Source: Neptunicoccus sediminis (GTDB lineage Bacteria > Pseudomonadota > Alphaproteobacteria > Rhodobacterales > Rhodobacteraceae). Taken from it: 64,000 bases of DNA. A model generated the notes under the pieces. That model saw nothing but the letters and a program-made list of their open reading frames with translations, was not told the DNA's origin and searched no databases. Positions 16,500 to 24,889 of this stretch are shown piece after piece. Each line of letters opens with the position of its first letter. Positions within the stretch are counted from its first letter, which is position 1. Location of the stretch: positions 1 through 64,000 of the forward strand of contig NZ_MDVX01000001.1 of NCBI RefSeq assembly GCF_001719615.1, written 5' to 3'. A program made the position numbers and the translations under genes.

Positions 16500-17612
16500 A
16501 TGTCAAACAATGGTCTGATCCTCACCATCAATCCGGGCACCACAACCACGCGGCTTGGCCTGTTTCGTCCCAATGGCGCAGAAGTCACCCCCGTGCAGGA
16601 TACAACGATCGAGCACGACGAGACCCGCATGGCAGGGTTTGCGACAATTTCCGACCAGCGGGATTTTCGCGCAGCAGAAATTGCCAAGTTTCTGGCAGCA
16701 CAACCCGCTGACACGCGACTGGCAGCGGTCGCAGGACGGGGCGGCATGCTTAGCCCGGTTCCCGCAGGTGTAATTGCAGTGAATGAAGATCTGGTTAATT
16801 TCGCACTGCACAGTCCACGATATAATCATGCGTCCAACCTCGGGGCGCCTTTGGCCAAATCTATTGCAGACCGGCACGGCGTTGACGCCTTTATCGTTGA
16901 TCCGGTTTCGGTCGATGAACTGCCGCAGGTGGCCCGTCTGTCCGGATTTCCCGAAATTCCACGGTTCTCCTTTGTGCATGCGCTGAACATTCGCGCCTGC
17001 GGTCGCAGGTTTGCGGCTGAAATCGGGAAGCCGTTTGACCACCTTAACGCGGTGGTGGCCCATATGGGCGCGGGCATTTCAATTGCAGCCCTTAAAAAAG
17101 GGCGCATTGTAGAGAGCACGAACCGGATGGAGAACGCGCCGTTTTCACCGGAACGGGCCGGCGGGTTGCCGGTGATGCCTTTAATAGACCTGTGTTATTC
17201 GGGGAAATATACCGAAGCCGAACTGAAGCGAAAACTCTACGGCAACGGCGGTGTGTTTGCCTATCTTGGCACCAAGGACATACGGCAGGTTGAGGCGCGG
17301 ATCGCGAAGGGCGACAGTCAAGCGGCCCTTGTGCTGGATGCGATGATCTACCAGATCACCAAGGCAATCGGCGCTATGGCCGCTGTGGTGGATTTTGCGC
17401 CGGACGGAATATTGCTGACCGGCGGCATGGCCCATTCCGAGCGGATTGTTAAGACACTGCAAGCAAGCTGCGGCTCCCTTGCCCCGATCCGCGTTTACGC
17501 AGGCAGCCATGAAAGCGAGGCGCTCGCGCAGGGGGCAGCACGGGTGTTGGCCGGTGTGGAAACTCCGATGAATTGGCCGGTGGAACCCGTAAGAGAAGGG
17601 ATCGCAGTATGA
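16500..17612 (+). CDS. buk: Butyrate kinase
   Basis: This 370-residue ASKHA-fold kinase of the acetate/butyrate kinase family interconverts butyryl phosphate and butyrate with ADP/ATP. It has the N-terminal phosphate loop INPGTTTTRLG (about 10-20), HMGAGIS and LLTGGMAHSE. The ATG at 16500 is chosen because it gives the usual start just before the first strand; an ATG four codons upstream is possible. It overlaps the next gene by ATGA. A buk/ptb pair lets a cell make or use butyryl-CoA; crotonyl-CoA from gcdH is two steps away, so the neighbourhood may not be chance. Confidence 0.87.
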   Translation: MSNNGLILTINPGTTTTRLGLFRPNGAEVTPVQDTTIEHDETRMAGFATISDQRDFRAAEIAKFLAAQPADTRLAAVAGRGGMLSPVPAGVIAVNEDLVNFALHSPRYNHASNLGAPLAKSIADRHGVDAFIVDPVSVDELPQVARLSGFPEIPRFSFVHALNIRACGRRFAAEIGKPFDHLNAVVAHMGAGISIAALKKGRIVESTNRMENAPFSPERAGGLPVMPLIDLCYSGKYTEAELKRKLYGNGGVFAYLGTKDIRQVEARIAKGDSQAALVLDAMIYQITKAIGAMAAVVDFAPDGILLTGGMAHSERIVKTLQASCGSLAPIRVYAGSHESEALAQGAARVLAGVETPMNWPVEPVREGIAV

Positions 17613-18526
17613 TCCGCAGCTTTGACGCACTAGAGTCCGAAATGTCCCGACGACCGCCTTTGCGGGTTGTTGTTGCAGGGGCGGATGATGATCTGGTTTT
17701 GCAGGCTCTGGAAACCGCGGCGGCACGCGGCCAGATCCGTTCGGCAACACTGATCGGTTCAGCTGCGGAAATCCGGCGGCTTTTGCCGTCTGCTTTGGAC
17801 CCGTTTGCGCAGATTGTGGATGCGCCGGACCCCGAAGTTTGCGCCGTCAAAGCGGTGGCTGCCATTCGCGAGAGAGCGGGGGATGTGCTGGTGAAAGGCA
17901 CCCTGAACAGTGCTGCCTATCTGCGGGCTGTGGTGGATAAATCCTGCGGACTGCGGCGTGCGCCGGTTCTGTCGAATCTGACGCTGGCCGAGATGCCCTC
18001 GCTCGACCGGCTGATCGGTGCGACGGACAACGGCATCATTCCTGCCCCCACGCTGGAGCAGAAACGGGCAATTCTGGAAAATGCCAATGGCCTGTTCGCA
18101 GGGCTTGGAAACACCTGTCCGCGGGTGGCTGCGATTGCTGCTTCGGAAAAAGTGTCAGAGCGTCAACCGGCCACCACTGATGCTGCGCAACTGGCGGCCG
18201 CATCCCGTCGCGGCGCGTTTGGTGGCATGCAGGTGGATGGACCCTTTGGCTATGACGTAGCCGTGTCGCAGGCCGCTGCGCAGCGCAAGGGACTGGACGG
18301 ATCAGAGGTAGCGGGCAAAGCGGATCTGATCCTGTTTCCGAATATTGAATCCGGCAATGCCACGGTAAAAGCGTGGAAACTGCACGGCGGCGCACGCACC
18401 GCCAGCATCGTTCTGGGCGCTGCTGCGCCGGTTTTGTTGAACTCCCGCTCTGACGGCGCGGATCAACGGCGACTCGGGCTTGTTCTGGCACAGGCGGCAC
18501 TGGCTGGAATGGAGATGCAGTCTTAA
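17609..18526 (+). CDS. ptb: Phosphate butyryltransferase (phosphotransacylase)
   Basis: This 305-residue protein belongs to the phosphate acetyl/butyryltransferase family and would exchange CoA for phosphate on butyryl-CoA. GAFGGMQVDGPFGYDVAV (about 200-217) and ILFPNIESGNATVKAW (about 240-255) are typical family segments. The start ATG overlaps the buk stop (ATGA); longer starts upstream would lie within buk. Acetyl-CoA cannot be excluded as a substrate, but pairing with butyrate kinase favours Ptb. Confidence 0.85.
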   Translation: MIRSFDALESEMSRRPPLRVVVAGADDDLVLQALETAAARGQIRSATLIGSAAEIRRLLPSALDPFAQIVDAPDPEVCAVKAVAAIRERAGDVLVKGTLNSAAYLRAVVDKSCGLRRAPVLSNLTLAEMPSLDRLIGATDNGIIPAPTLEQKRAILENANGLFAGLGNTCPRVAAIAASEKVSERQPATTDAAQLAAASRRGAFGGMQVDGPFGYDVAVSQAAAQRKGLDGSEVAGKADLILFPNIESGNATVKAWKLHGGARTASIVLGAAAPVLLNSRSDGADQRRLGLVLAQAALAGMEMQS

Positions 18527-18626
18527 ATCGCGGCACGGCGCGACCAGTCCGGATTGAACCATATCCCATCCCGCACGTTAGGCCACCGAAGACCGGGAAA
18601 ACCGCAACGCAGGAGAGGATTTTGAA

Positions 18627-19547
18627 ATGGCAGAGAATTCCGATTTTGACAAACGCATTACCCGACATTCCAAGTCGACAGGTTCAGGAAGTCCGGATGT
18701 TTGGGGAATTTACGAGCCGGACACAGGCTCTATCCAGTATATATGCGCCGATCCCGAGACCAAGAAAGCCGCATTGATTGACGTGGTTCAGGACTTCGAT
18801 CCCAAGAGCTTTGAGTTATCGACCGATGCGATGGACCATCTGCTTGATTTCGTGAAGGAAAAGGGGCTGACCGTTGATCGCATTCTCGACACCCATCCCC
18901 ATGCGGATCATGTTATGGCCTCGGCCCTGTTGAAAAAACGTACCGGCGCGCGCAACGGTATCGGGGAAAAAGTAAAGGACATCGCGGATCTGTGGCGCGA
19001 CCTGTATCACCTGCCGGACGCATTTGACGTGGAGCGTGATTTCGACGATCTCTTCGCAGATAAGGATACGTTCAAGGTCGGCAATCTGGATCTGCGCGTG
19101 ATGCTTTCGACAGGGCACACGATGGGGTCGATCACCTATGTCTGCGGTGATGCGGCCTTTGTCCATGACACCTTCATGCAGCCCGACAGCGGAACAGCCC
19201 GCGCGGATTTTCCCGGCGGCAGCACCGAGGAGCTGTGGAATACGCTTCAGGCAATTCTGGACCTGCCGGAAGAGACACGACTGTTTATCGGTCACGATTA
19301 CGGATCAGACACCCGTGATACGCCGGAATGGGAGGCCACAGTCGCAACCCATAAAACCGAGAATATCCATCTGAAGGATGGACAAACAAAAGAAGGCTAC
19401 ATCAGCCTTCGCGATGAGAAAGACAAGACACTAGACCTGCCCGACCGGATGCTGGCCGCGCTGCAACTGAACCTGCGGGCCGGACAGTTGCCACAGGCCG
19501 AATCCGATGGGCATCATTATCTCAAACTACCTGTAAACAAATTCTAA
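18627..19547 (+). CDS. ETHE1/Blh-like metallo-beta-lactamase-fold sulfur dioxygenase
   Basis: This 306-residue metallo-beta-lactamase-fold protein has THPHADH (about 89-95), STGHTMGS (about 161-168), VHDTFM and FIGHDYG, the single-iron ligand pattern of glyoxalase-II-like and ETHE1-like enzymes. Such enzymes oxidise glutathione persulfide to sulfite. A rhodanese follows 12 bp downstream, the common partner of Blh/ETHE1 proteins. The likely task is removal of sulfide-derived persulfide. A good AGGAG site lies 10 bases before ATG. A glyoxalase-II role is less likely given the partner. Confidence 0.8.
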   Translation: MAENSDFDKRITRHSKSTGSGSPDVWGIYEPDTGSIQYICADPETKKAALIDVVQDFDPKSFELSTDAMDHLLDFVKEKGLTVDRILDTHPHADHVMASALLKKRTGARNGIGEKVKDIADLWRDLYHLPDAFDVERDFDDLFADKDTFKVGNLDLRVMLSTGHTMGSITYVCGDAAFVHDTFMQPDSGTARADFPGGSTEELWNTLQAILDLPEETRLFIGHDYGSDTRDTPEWEATVATHKTENIHLKDGQTKEGYISLRDEKDKTLDLPDRMLAALQLNLRAGQLPQAESDGHHYLKLPVNKF

Positions 19548-19559
19548 AGGAGACACGTT

Positions 19560-19949
19560 ATGGCTAAATCAATGAAAGATCTTGTCGCGGATGCCAAGAG
19601 CCACGTGACAACTGTCAGCCCCGGAACCGCCCTGAGCGCAAGCAAGGATAGCGGCGACCTGATACTCGACGTGCGCGAGCCGGACGAGCTGCAAAATGAC
19701 GGGCGGATCGACGGGGCCGTACATATTCCACGCGGACTGCTAGAGGCCAACGCCGATCCCGATACGGGTAAGGGCAATGACCGCCTGCTTAATTATCGCG
19801 GGTCGGACCGCAAGGTTCACCTGCTCTGCGCGTCGGGTGCGCGGGCCACACTGGCGGCGGATTGCCTGCGCCAGATGGGGTATAACACCACCGTGATCGA
19901 GGGCGGCTTGGCAAACTGGAAAAAAGAGGATCTTCCGGTTCAGTCCTGA
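19560..19949 (+). CDS. Rhodanese-domain sulfurtransferase
   Basis: This 129-residue single-domain rhodanese has ILDVREPDE (about 35-43) and the active loop CASGARAT (about 84-91), with cysteine carrying the persulfide. It moves sulfane sulfur between acceptors such as glutathione, sulfite or cyanide. It is in one operon with the dioxygenase at 18627, so the two probably handle persulfide together. No signal peptide is present; it is cytoplasmic. Confidence 0.87.
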   Translation: MAKSMKDLVADAKSHVTTVSPGTALSASKDSGDLILDVREPDELQNDGRIDGAVHIPRGLLEANADPDTGKGNDRLLNYRGSDRKVHLLCASGARATLAADCLRQMGYNTTVIEGGLANWKKEDLPVQS

Positions 19950-19994
19950 TTTTACCATCGCAAAATCCGGCGGGTAGCGGCCGCCAGAAAACAT

Positions 19995-20025
19995 GCGAAA
20001 GCCACCAAACCAGCGTGGCTTTCGC
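19995..20025. terminator. Hairpin after the rhodanese gene
   Basis: An 11-bp perfect stem (GCGAAAGCCAC with GTGGCTTTCGC) surrounds a 9-base loop and extends further with one wobble pair. No T-run follows. The rest of the 302-bp gap (19950-20251) holds an A/T-rich stretch at about 20085-20130, probably the promoter of the universal stress gene; no other gene is seen. Confidence 0.55.
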
Positions 20026-20251
20026 GTGCACAGGCGCCACAAGACCGGCTTTGCAAAATGCAGCACTCGCCCGCTTTGCCGCGCATTTTCTTTATTTTAC
20101 TTGAGAAATTAATAGTAATTTAGGCAAATCTCCTCCTAAACTCGGGGATGAGGGTCTCACTCAACACCCTGAAGTGCCCATAACACCCCTCGGATTCTTT
20201 TCTGGTAGCCTCATTTTTCAGGCATGTGCTTCGGGACAACAGGAGAACGAA

Positions 20252-20689
20252 ATGCCGACAAAATTATTGATTGGTCTGGACGGCGAAGGGTCCGGCGAGC
20301 GCGCATTGCACCATGCAAAACGATTGGCAAAACTGATCGGAGATTGCGAGATCGTTGTGGCCTATGTCATCGAATGGTCCCCTTTTACTTTTCAAACGGC
20401 AGAGGAAAACGCCAAGCGCCACCAGCGCCGCGAGGAGGAATTGAACCTTGCCCACAGCCGCGTGGTCGATCCCGCCGTCACCCAGTTGGTTGACGAAGGC
20501 TACACCGCCAGCGGCGTGGTGCGTCACGGGGACGTTGCAGAGACATTGAACAAGATTGCAGTAGAAGCAGGCGCAGAACAGATCGTCGTGGGACGCAGCT
20601 CGGAAGGCGGGTTTACACAGCGTCTGTTCGGCAGCTCTACCGGTAATCTTGTCATGCACGCCAGCATGCCTGTCACAGTGGTCGGATAA
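20252..20689 (+). CDS. Universal stress protein (UspA family)
   Basis: This 145-residue UspA-fold protein starts with KLLIGLDGEGSGERAL and ends with the nucleotide-binding pattern VVGRSSEGGFTQRLFGSSTGNLVMHASMPV in segments, where G-R-S-S-x-G and the later G-S-S-x-G-N are the ATP-binding residues. It is thus probably of the ATP-binding class. AGGAGAACGA precedes ATG 20252. It lies 9 bp ahead of the symporter and is cotranscribed with it, suggesting a regulatory or protective role for that transporter. The exact function is unknown. Confidence 0.85.
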   Translation: MPTKLLIGLDGEGSGERALHHAKRLAKLIGDCEIVVAYVIEWSPFTFQTAEENAKRHQRREEELNLAHSRVVDPAVTQLVDEGYTASGVVRHGDVAETLNKIAVEAGAEQIVVGRSSEGGFTQRLFGSSTGNLVMHASMPVTVVG

Positions 20690-20698
20690 GGGGGTATT

Positions 20699-22252
20699 AT
20701 GAGACATCAAACAACACTCTGGTCCGGCGCGGCACTGGCCGCGGTCTGCGCCAATCCCGCTTTCGCCCAAGAAGCCGTAAGCCTTGATGAAAAGGTCAAT
20801 CAGACTTTCGCAGCCTTCACCGGCCCCTTTGTCAGCCTGATTTTCGCCCCCTTCCCCGGCACCTCCTTTCCGTGGATCGTGATGTGGCTGGTGGTCGCGG
20901 CGACGGTGTTTACGCTCTACTTCGGGTTCGTACAGTTCCGCTTTTTCAAACATGCAATCCAACTGGTGAAGGGCGATTATTCCGATCCCCATGACGCGGG
21001 CGAGGTCAGCCATTTTCAGGCACTAGCAACCGCGCTATCAGGCACGGTGGGGCTTGGTAATATCGCCGGTGTCGCCGTGGCGGTTGGCATCGGTGGTCCG
21101 GGGGCAACCTTCTGGATGATTCTTGCGGGTCTATTGGGTATGGCATCCAAATTTACCGAATGTACGCTTGGGGTGAAATACCGGAACGAATATCCGGACG
21201 GCACCGTTTCCGGTGGGCCGATGTACTATATTTCCAAGGGCTTTGGCGAATTGGGCCTACCCGGAGGCAAGTTCCTCGCAGTGCTGTTTTCGGTCTTTTG
21301 TATTCTTGGTGCGCTTGGGGGCGGGAATATGTTTCAGGCCAATCAGGCCCATGCGCAGATCACCGGAATCGTCGGGGAATATCCCGGCTGGATCACCGGT
21401 ATCATCTTTGCCGGTGTGGTCTTTGCCGTGATCGTTGGCGGGATCAAATCCATCGCCAATGTTACCGAAAAAGTCGTGCCGTTCATGGGGCTGCTCTACG
21501 TGGGTGCCGCACTAATCATCCTGCTGATTAACTACGACAAGATCGGCTGGGCCTTCGGCCAGATTTTTGCCGGTGCCTTTACCGGACTTGGCGTTGCCGG
21601 AGGTATGGTCGGCGCGTTGATACAGGGCTTCAAACGGGCGGCCTTTTCAAACGAAGCGGGCGTCGGGTCGGCTGCGATTGCCCACTCTGCCGTGCGCACG
21701 AAAGAGCCTATTACCGAAGGTTTCGTGTCCCTGCTGGAACCGCTGATTGACACTGTTGTCATTTGTACAATGACGGCGCTGGTGATCACCATTTCCCAAC
21801 AAATGGTCATTGATCCGGCCACTGGAAACTATGTTCTGAACGAGGCCGGAACCGGCATTGCCACCGTCAATGACACCTCAGGGGTTGCCCTGACCTCTGC
21901 TGCATTTGCAGCGGGGCTTAGCTGGTTTCCCTATGTTCTGGCGGTTGCGGTGATCCTGTTCGCCTTCTCCACCATGATTTCATGGTCCTATTACGGTCTG
22001 AAAGCATGGACCTACCTGTTTGGCGAAGGCCAGACATCCGAACTGGTGTTCAAAGTGATCTTCTGCGTCTTTATCGTCATCGGGGCGGCGGCCTCGCTGG
22101 GTCCGGTTATCGACTTCTCGGATGCGGCGATCTTCTCTATGGCTGTGGTAAATATCTTCGCGCTCTACTTCCTGATGAAACTGGTTAAGGCCGAACTGCA
22201 TTCCTACGCCAGCCGGTTGCAATCAGGCGAGATCCGCAAATTCTCGGACTGA
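20699..22252 (+). CDS. Sodium:alanine/glycine symporter (AGCS family)
   Basis: This 517-residue transporter has about eleven hydrophobic segments and the AGCS hallmarks ATALSGTVGLGNIAGVA (about 104-120), SGGPMYYI and FKRAAFSNEAGVGSA. The family imports alanine, glycine or related amino acids with sodium. The N-terminus looks like a cleavable signal sequence (AVCANPAFA, about residues 14-22), as seen in many marine AGCS proteins. It is preceded by a universal stress gene in the same transcript and followed by a long hairpin. Substrate cannot be fixed from sequence alone. Confidence 0.88.
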   Translation: MRHQTTLWSGAALAAVCANPAFAQEAVSLDEKVNQTFAAFTGPFVSLIFAPFPGTSFPWIVMWLVVAATVFTLYFGFVQFRFFKHAIQLVKGDYSDPHDAGEVSHFQALATALSGTVGLGNIAGVAVAVGIGGPGATFWMILAGLLGMASKFTECTLGVKYRNEYPDGTVSGGPMYYISKGFGELGLPGGKFLAVLFSVFCILGALGGGNMFQANQAHAQITGIVGEYPGWITGIIFAGVVFAVIVGGIKSIANVTEKVVPFMGLLYVGAALIILLINYDKIGWAFGQIFAGAFTGLGVAGGMVGALIQGFKRAAFSNEAGVGSAAIAHSAVRTKEPITEGFVSLLEPLIDTVVICTMTALVITISQQMVIDPATGNYVLNEAGTGIATVNDTSGVALTSAAFAAGLSWFPYVLAVAVILFAFSTMISWSYYGLKAWTYLFGEGQTSELVFKVIFCVFIVIGAAASLGPVIDFSDAAIFSMAVVNIFALYFLMKLVKAELHSYASRLQSGEIRKFSD

Positions 22253-22270
22253 CGATTTGCAAGCCCAAGC

Positions 22271-22299
22271 CACAGGCGCAGGGTCTCTCTGCGCCTGTG
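22271..22299 (+). terminator. Long hairpin after the AGCS symporter
   Basis: An 11-bp perfect stem (CACAGGCGCAG with CTGCGCCTGTG) closes a 7-base loop, 19 bp after the stop. There is no clear T-run, so it is a terminator or a 3' stability element. Confidence 0.6.
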
Positions 22300-22329
22300 A
22301 CGAATTAAATCCCTGCTTGATTGGTTTGT

Positions 22330-22344
22330 TGACTTATTAAGTCA
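22330..22344. promoter_or_regulatory. IRO-type iron-responsive box before the exbB operon
   Basis: TGACTTATTAAGTCA is a perfect palindrome around a central T and fits the TGA-N9-TCA pattern known for RirA-linked iron-responsive operators in alphaproteobacteria. It overlaps a possible -35 TTGACT (22329-22334), so a bound repressor would block transcription of the heme-uptake operon in iron-rich cells. A related site lies before hemP (30660). Confidence 0.72.
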
Positions 22345-22415
22345 GGTAATAGTAAACGGGGGCCTGACAGCCAGCGCCCCGCCAGCGACCCTTTGCACAA
22401 ACTTTGGTGATTGCG

Positions 22416-23117
22416 ATGCTGGCGCCCCTTCAGGCCACTTACACAGAAACCTTTTCCACCGCGGCACAGTTCCTTCTGGACGGGGGACCGTCAATCTGGG
22501 CGATCTTCGCCTTGTCGGTGCTGGGTCTGACACTGACGCTGTGGAAAACATGGCGTCTGGCATTGTCCGGCGCGTGGAACCGGCGGGGCATTACAGACGC
22601 GCTTGGCGAATTGCGCAACGGAAATATCAAGGCCGCACTGTCCCTGACAGGGCGTTTGCGCGGGGTGCGGGGCCGTTTTCTGACTGACGTTATCAACACC
22701 CGGCAAGCCCTTCCCGAAGGGGATGCAAAAGACGAAACCGCGCGAATTGCCAAGCGCCAGCTGGCCCGTGCAGCCTCCGGTCTGCGCCTGCTGGAACTGG
22801 TTTCCACCATCGCACCGCTTCTGGGGTTGCTGGGTACGGTTCTCGGCATGATTGCCGCATTCCAAGCCCTTCAGGAAAGTGGCAGTCGCGCCGATCCTGC
22901 CATTCTCGCAGGTGGTATCTGGGAGGCCCTGCTGACCACTGCGGCGGGCATGGCGGTGGCGATCCCTGCTTCTTTTGCGCTGACATGGTTTGAAAGCGTG
23001 GTGGACTGCCTGCGCCGCGATCTGGAGGATATTGCTACGCAGGTCTTCGTGATCCAGCAGGGTTTCGGGCCTGTCACCAATCCGCGCAAAGACACCGCAA
23101 GACTGGCAGCAGAGTGA
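22416..23117 (+). CDS. exbB: ExbB-type proton channel of the TonB system
   Basis: This MotA/TolQ/ExbB-family protein of about 233 residues has three membrane segments (about 25-45, 132-155 and 170-190) and the conserved LLGLLGTVLGMI and GIWEALLTTAAGMAVAIPA regions that line the proton path. With ExbD it powers TonB. The start is uncertain: ATG 22416 has GGTGA five bases before it, while GTG 22407 and TTG 22404 lie upstream. It heads an operon of heme uptake below an iron box and overlaps exbD by one base. Confidence 0.87.
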   Translation: MLAPLQATYTETFSTAAQFLLDGGPSIWAIFALSVLGLTLTLWKTWRLALSGAWNRRGITDALGELRNGNIKAALSLTGRLRGVRGRFLTDVINTRQALPEGDAKDETARIAKRQLARAASGLRLLELVSTIAPLLGLLGTVLGMIAAFQALQESGSRADPAILAGGIWEALLTTAAGMAVAIPASFALTWFESVVDCLRRDLEDIATQVFVIQQGFGPVTNPRKDTARLAAE

Positions 23118-23503
23118 TGGTTTTTGCTGACCAGCCACAGCCGAGACGCAAGCCAAGTCTGACGCCGATGATCGACGTGGTGTTTTTGCTGCTGGTGTTC
23201 TTTATGCTCGCTTCGCAATTCGGACTGGATCAGGTGGTCCGCCTGCCGCTGGCCGCTGCGGGAAACGGGGCGCAAAGCTACTCCGGTCCGCCACGGCTGG
23301 TCACAATCACGCGGGAAGGTCTTCGCCTGAACGGGGTCGAAATCGCTTTGGCCGATTTGCCCGATGCCCTGCAAAGCCTGACCGACACCCTGAACGATCC
23401 CGTCATTCTGCGCGGACAGAATGCGGCCACGTCGCAGCAGGTTCTAGACGTGCTTGGCCCGCTGCAAGCCGCCGGATTCACCGCTGTCGTTCTGGTGGAG
23501 TGA
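23117..23503 (+). CDS. exbD: ExbD-type protein, first copy
   Basis: This 128-residue biopolymer-transport protein has one N-terminal membrane helix with the key aspartate in LTPMIDVVFLLLVFFM (about 15-30) and a periplasmic domain. The aspartate is the proton-carrying residue of the ExbB/D motor. The start ATG shares a base with the exbB stop (TGATG). The second copy follows 4 bp downstream and differs at this very residue. Confidence 0.88.
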   Translation: MVFADQPQPRRKPSLTPMIDVVFLLLVFFMLASQFGLDQVVRLPLAAAGNGAQSYSGPPRLVTITREGLRLNGVEIALADLPDALQSLTDTLNDPVILRGQNAATSQQVLDVLGPLQAAGFTAVVLVE

Positions 23504-23507
23504 CCTG

Positions 23508-23891
23508 ATGGATTTCGCATCCCCCCCGAAACGCAGTACCGGCGAGTCTATTGTGCCCATGATCAACGTGGTGTTTCTGCTGCTGATCTTTTTTCTGATG
23601 ACATCCGAAATAAAACCGCCGGAGCCGTTTGAAACCACCCTGCCCGCCGCCAGTGCGCTTGGCGTGCCGGAGTCCGAATTGACCCTTCACGTCTCAACAC
23701 AGGCGCAGGTGCGGTTTGAGGATTTCGCAGGAGACACCGCATGGGCACGTCTTGGCGGACGGCTGGACCCGCAGACAGCGGTGAAACTGCGCATTGATGC
23801 AGAGCTACCCGCGCCCGATCTTGCCAAAGTGCTGCGGCGGCTCGCCCCTCTTGGTGCCGGTTCGGTCGAAATCGTCGCGGTGCCGCAATGA
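23508..23891 (+). CDS. ExbD-type protein, second copy lacking the membrane aspartate
   Basis: This 127-residue paralogue has the same layout, one N-terminal membrane helix and a periplasmic domain, but the helix reads VPMINVVFLLLIFFL: asparagine replaces the proton-carrying aspartate. It may therefore act as a structural or regulatory partner in a mixed ExbB/D complex rather than as a proton carrier. Its stop overlaps the tonB start (ATGA). The start at 23508 is taken because upstream codons lie in the preceding gene. Confidence 0.85.
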   Translation: MDFASPPKRSTGESIVPMINVVFLLLIFFLMTSEIKPPEPFETTLPAASALGVPESELTLHVSTQAQVRFEDFAGDTAWARLGGRLDPQTAVKLRIDAELPAPDLAKVLRRLAPLGAGSVEIVAVPQ

Positions 23892-24781
23892 AGGTCTATG
23901 CGGAAATGCTGGTGTTCGGGGCCATTGCAATATCGGTCCATGCGGCTGGCTTTTGGGTCGCGCCGGAAACGGGTGAAGATGGCGGTGGCCAGCAGGGGGA
24001 GATGATGCTGTCGCTGCACGGTGTCACGCCGCAAATCGAAGCTATGGTCGCAGACTGGACGCGCCCGCCGGATGTGCAGGCCGATCAGCCTGCGCCGGTG
24101 TCCAGCCCCGTGCAAACGGTGCAAACCGCCCCTGCACCCCCGCTTGAAGTGTCACAGTTTGCACCCGTGCAATTACAGGCGCCCGAAGCAGCACAAGCGG
24201 ATGATCCTGCACGCGAAACGCCATCCATCAACACGCACAGCGCACCCCAGCTGCCCAAAGTTGACCCGCCGCCAAAGGTACGGCCAAAACCGCGGCCCGT
24301 TCCAAAGCAGGCAACAAAAGTCAAACCGAAGCCGAAGAAAACCGCTGCCAAGGCACAACCGGAGCAAGCGCCTAAAACCGCGCGCAAAGCGCAAAAAGCA
24401 CAGGATGCCCAGCAGCAACAAAAAGCTGCGGGCGCAGGCAGCACGCAAACAGCCGGAACCCGCGGAAAGGCCAAAGTCAAATCCGGCAATGCGAAATCCG
24501 CAGCGCGGGCGCTGGATGTTTGGGGTGCGCAGGTGCGCCGCGCGATTGAGCGGCGTAAAAGGCCCGTGCGCGGACTGAAGCGCCGCGCCGCGCTGGTGCT
24601 GGAGGTTACGGTTGCTGCGAACGGTCAGGTGCTCAGCTACCGGATCGTGAAATCCTCTGGCAATGGCAAGGCGGATAAGGCGGCGCTGCGGGCGGTCAAC
24701 GGGGTGCGAACCCCGCCGGCGGTGCAGGGTGTGGCGGTTTCGAAGCACAGTTTCCGCATTCCCATGCTCTTTAACCCTTAG
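23888..24781 (+). CDS. tonB: TonB energy transducer
   Basis: This 297-residue protein has an N-terminal membrane anchor (about 6-25), a long proline/lysine-rich spacer (about 70-190, with repeated KPKP-type segments) and the C-terminal TonB fold (about 210-297, with LEVTVAANGQVLSYRIVKSSG). It carries energy from ExbBD across the periplasm to the outer-membrane receptor. Codons for Lys, Pro and Ala dominate the spacer, as usual. It is coupled to the second exbD by ATGA and is followed by the receptor gene with its own promoter. Confidence 0.9.
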   Translation: MKVYAEMLVFGAIAISVHAAGFWVAPETGEDGGGQQGEMMLSLHGVTPQIEAMVADWTRPPDVQADQPAPVSSPVQTVQTAPAPPLEVSQFAPVQLQAPEAAQADDPARETPSINTHSAPQLPKVDPPPKVRPKPRPVPKQATKVKPKPKKTAAKAQPEQAPKTARKAQKAQDAQQQQKAAGAGSTQTAGTRGKAKVKSGNAKSAARALDVWGAQVRRAIERRKRPVRGLKRRAALVLEVTVAANGQVLSYRIVKSSGNGKADKAALRAVNGVRTPPAVQGVAVSKHSFRIPMLFNP

Positions 24782-24794
24782 CGCATTTCTATAG

Positions 24795-24823
24795 TTGACA
24801 AAAATACTAAGACTCTTGATACA
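24795..24823 (+). promoter_or_regulatory. Promoter of the heme receptor gene
   Basis: TTGACA (24795-24800) matches the -35 consensus; after a 17-base spacer GATACA (24818-24823) is a partial -10. It lies in the 108-bp gap between tonB and the receptor gene, so hmuR-hmuV can be transcribed apart from exbBD-tonB. Confidence 0.55.
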
Positions 24824-24844
24824 CAGCCGAAAGTAGCCACCCGA

Positions 24845-24877
24845 CTCGCGTTAGGAAGTGAAAAACAACAACGCGAG
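24845..24877 (+). promoter_or_regulatory. Leader hairpin next to the ribosome site of the heme receptor
   Basis: CTCGCGTT (24845-24852) pairs perfectly with AACGCGAG (24870-24877) over a 17-base loop. The 3' arm overlaps the purine-rich GAGAGGG (24875-24881) that serves as ribosome site for ATG 24890, so folding could hide the site. Confidence 0.5.
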
Positions 24878-24889
24878 AGGGAATGGATT

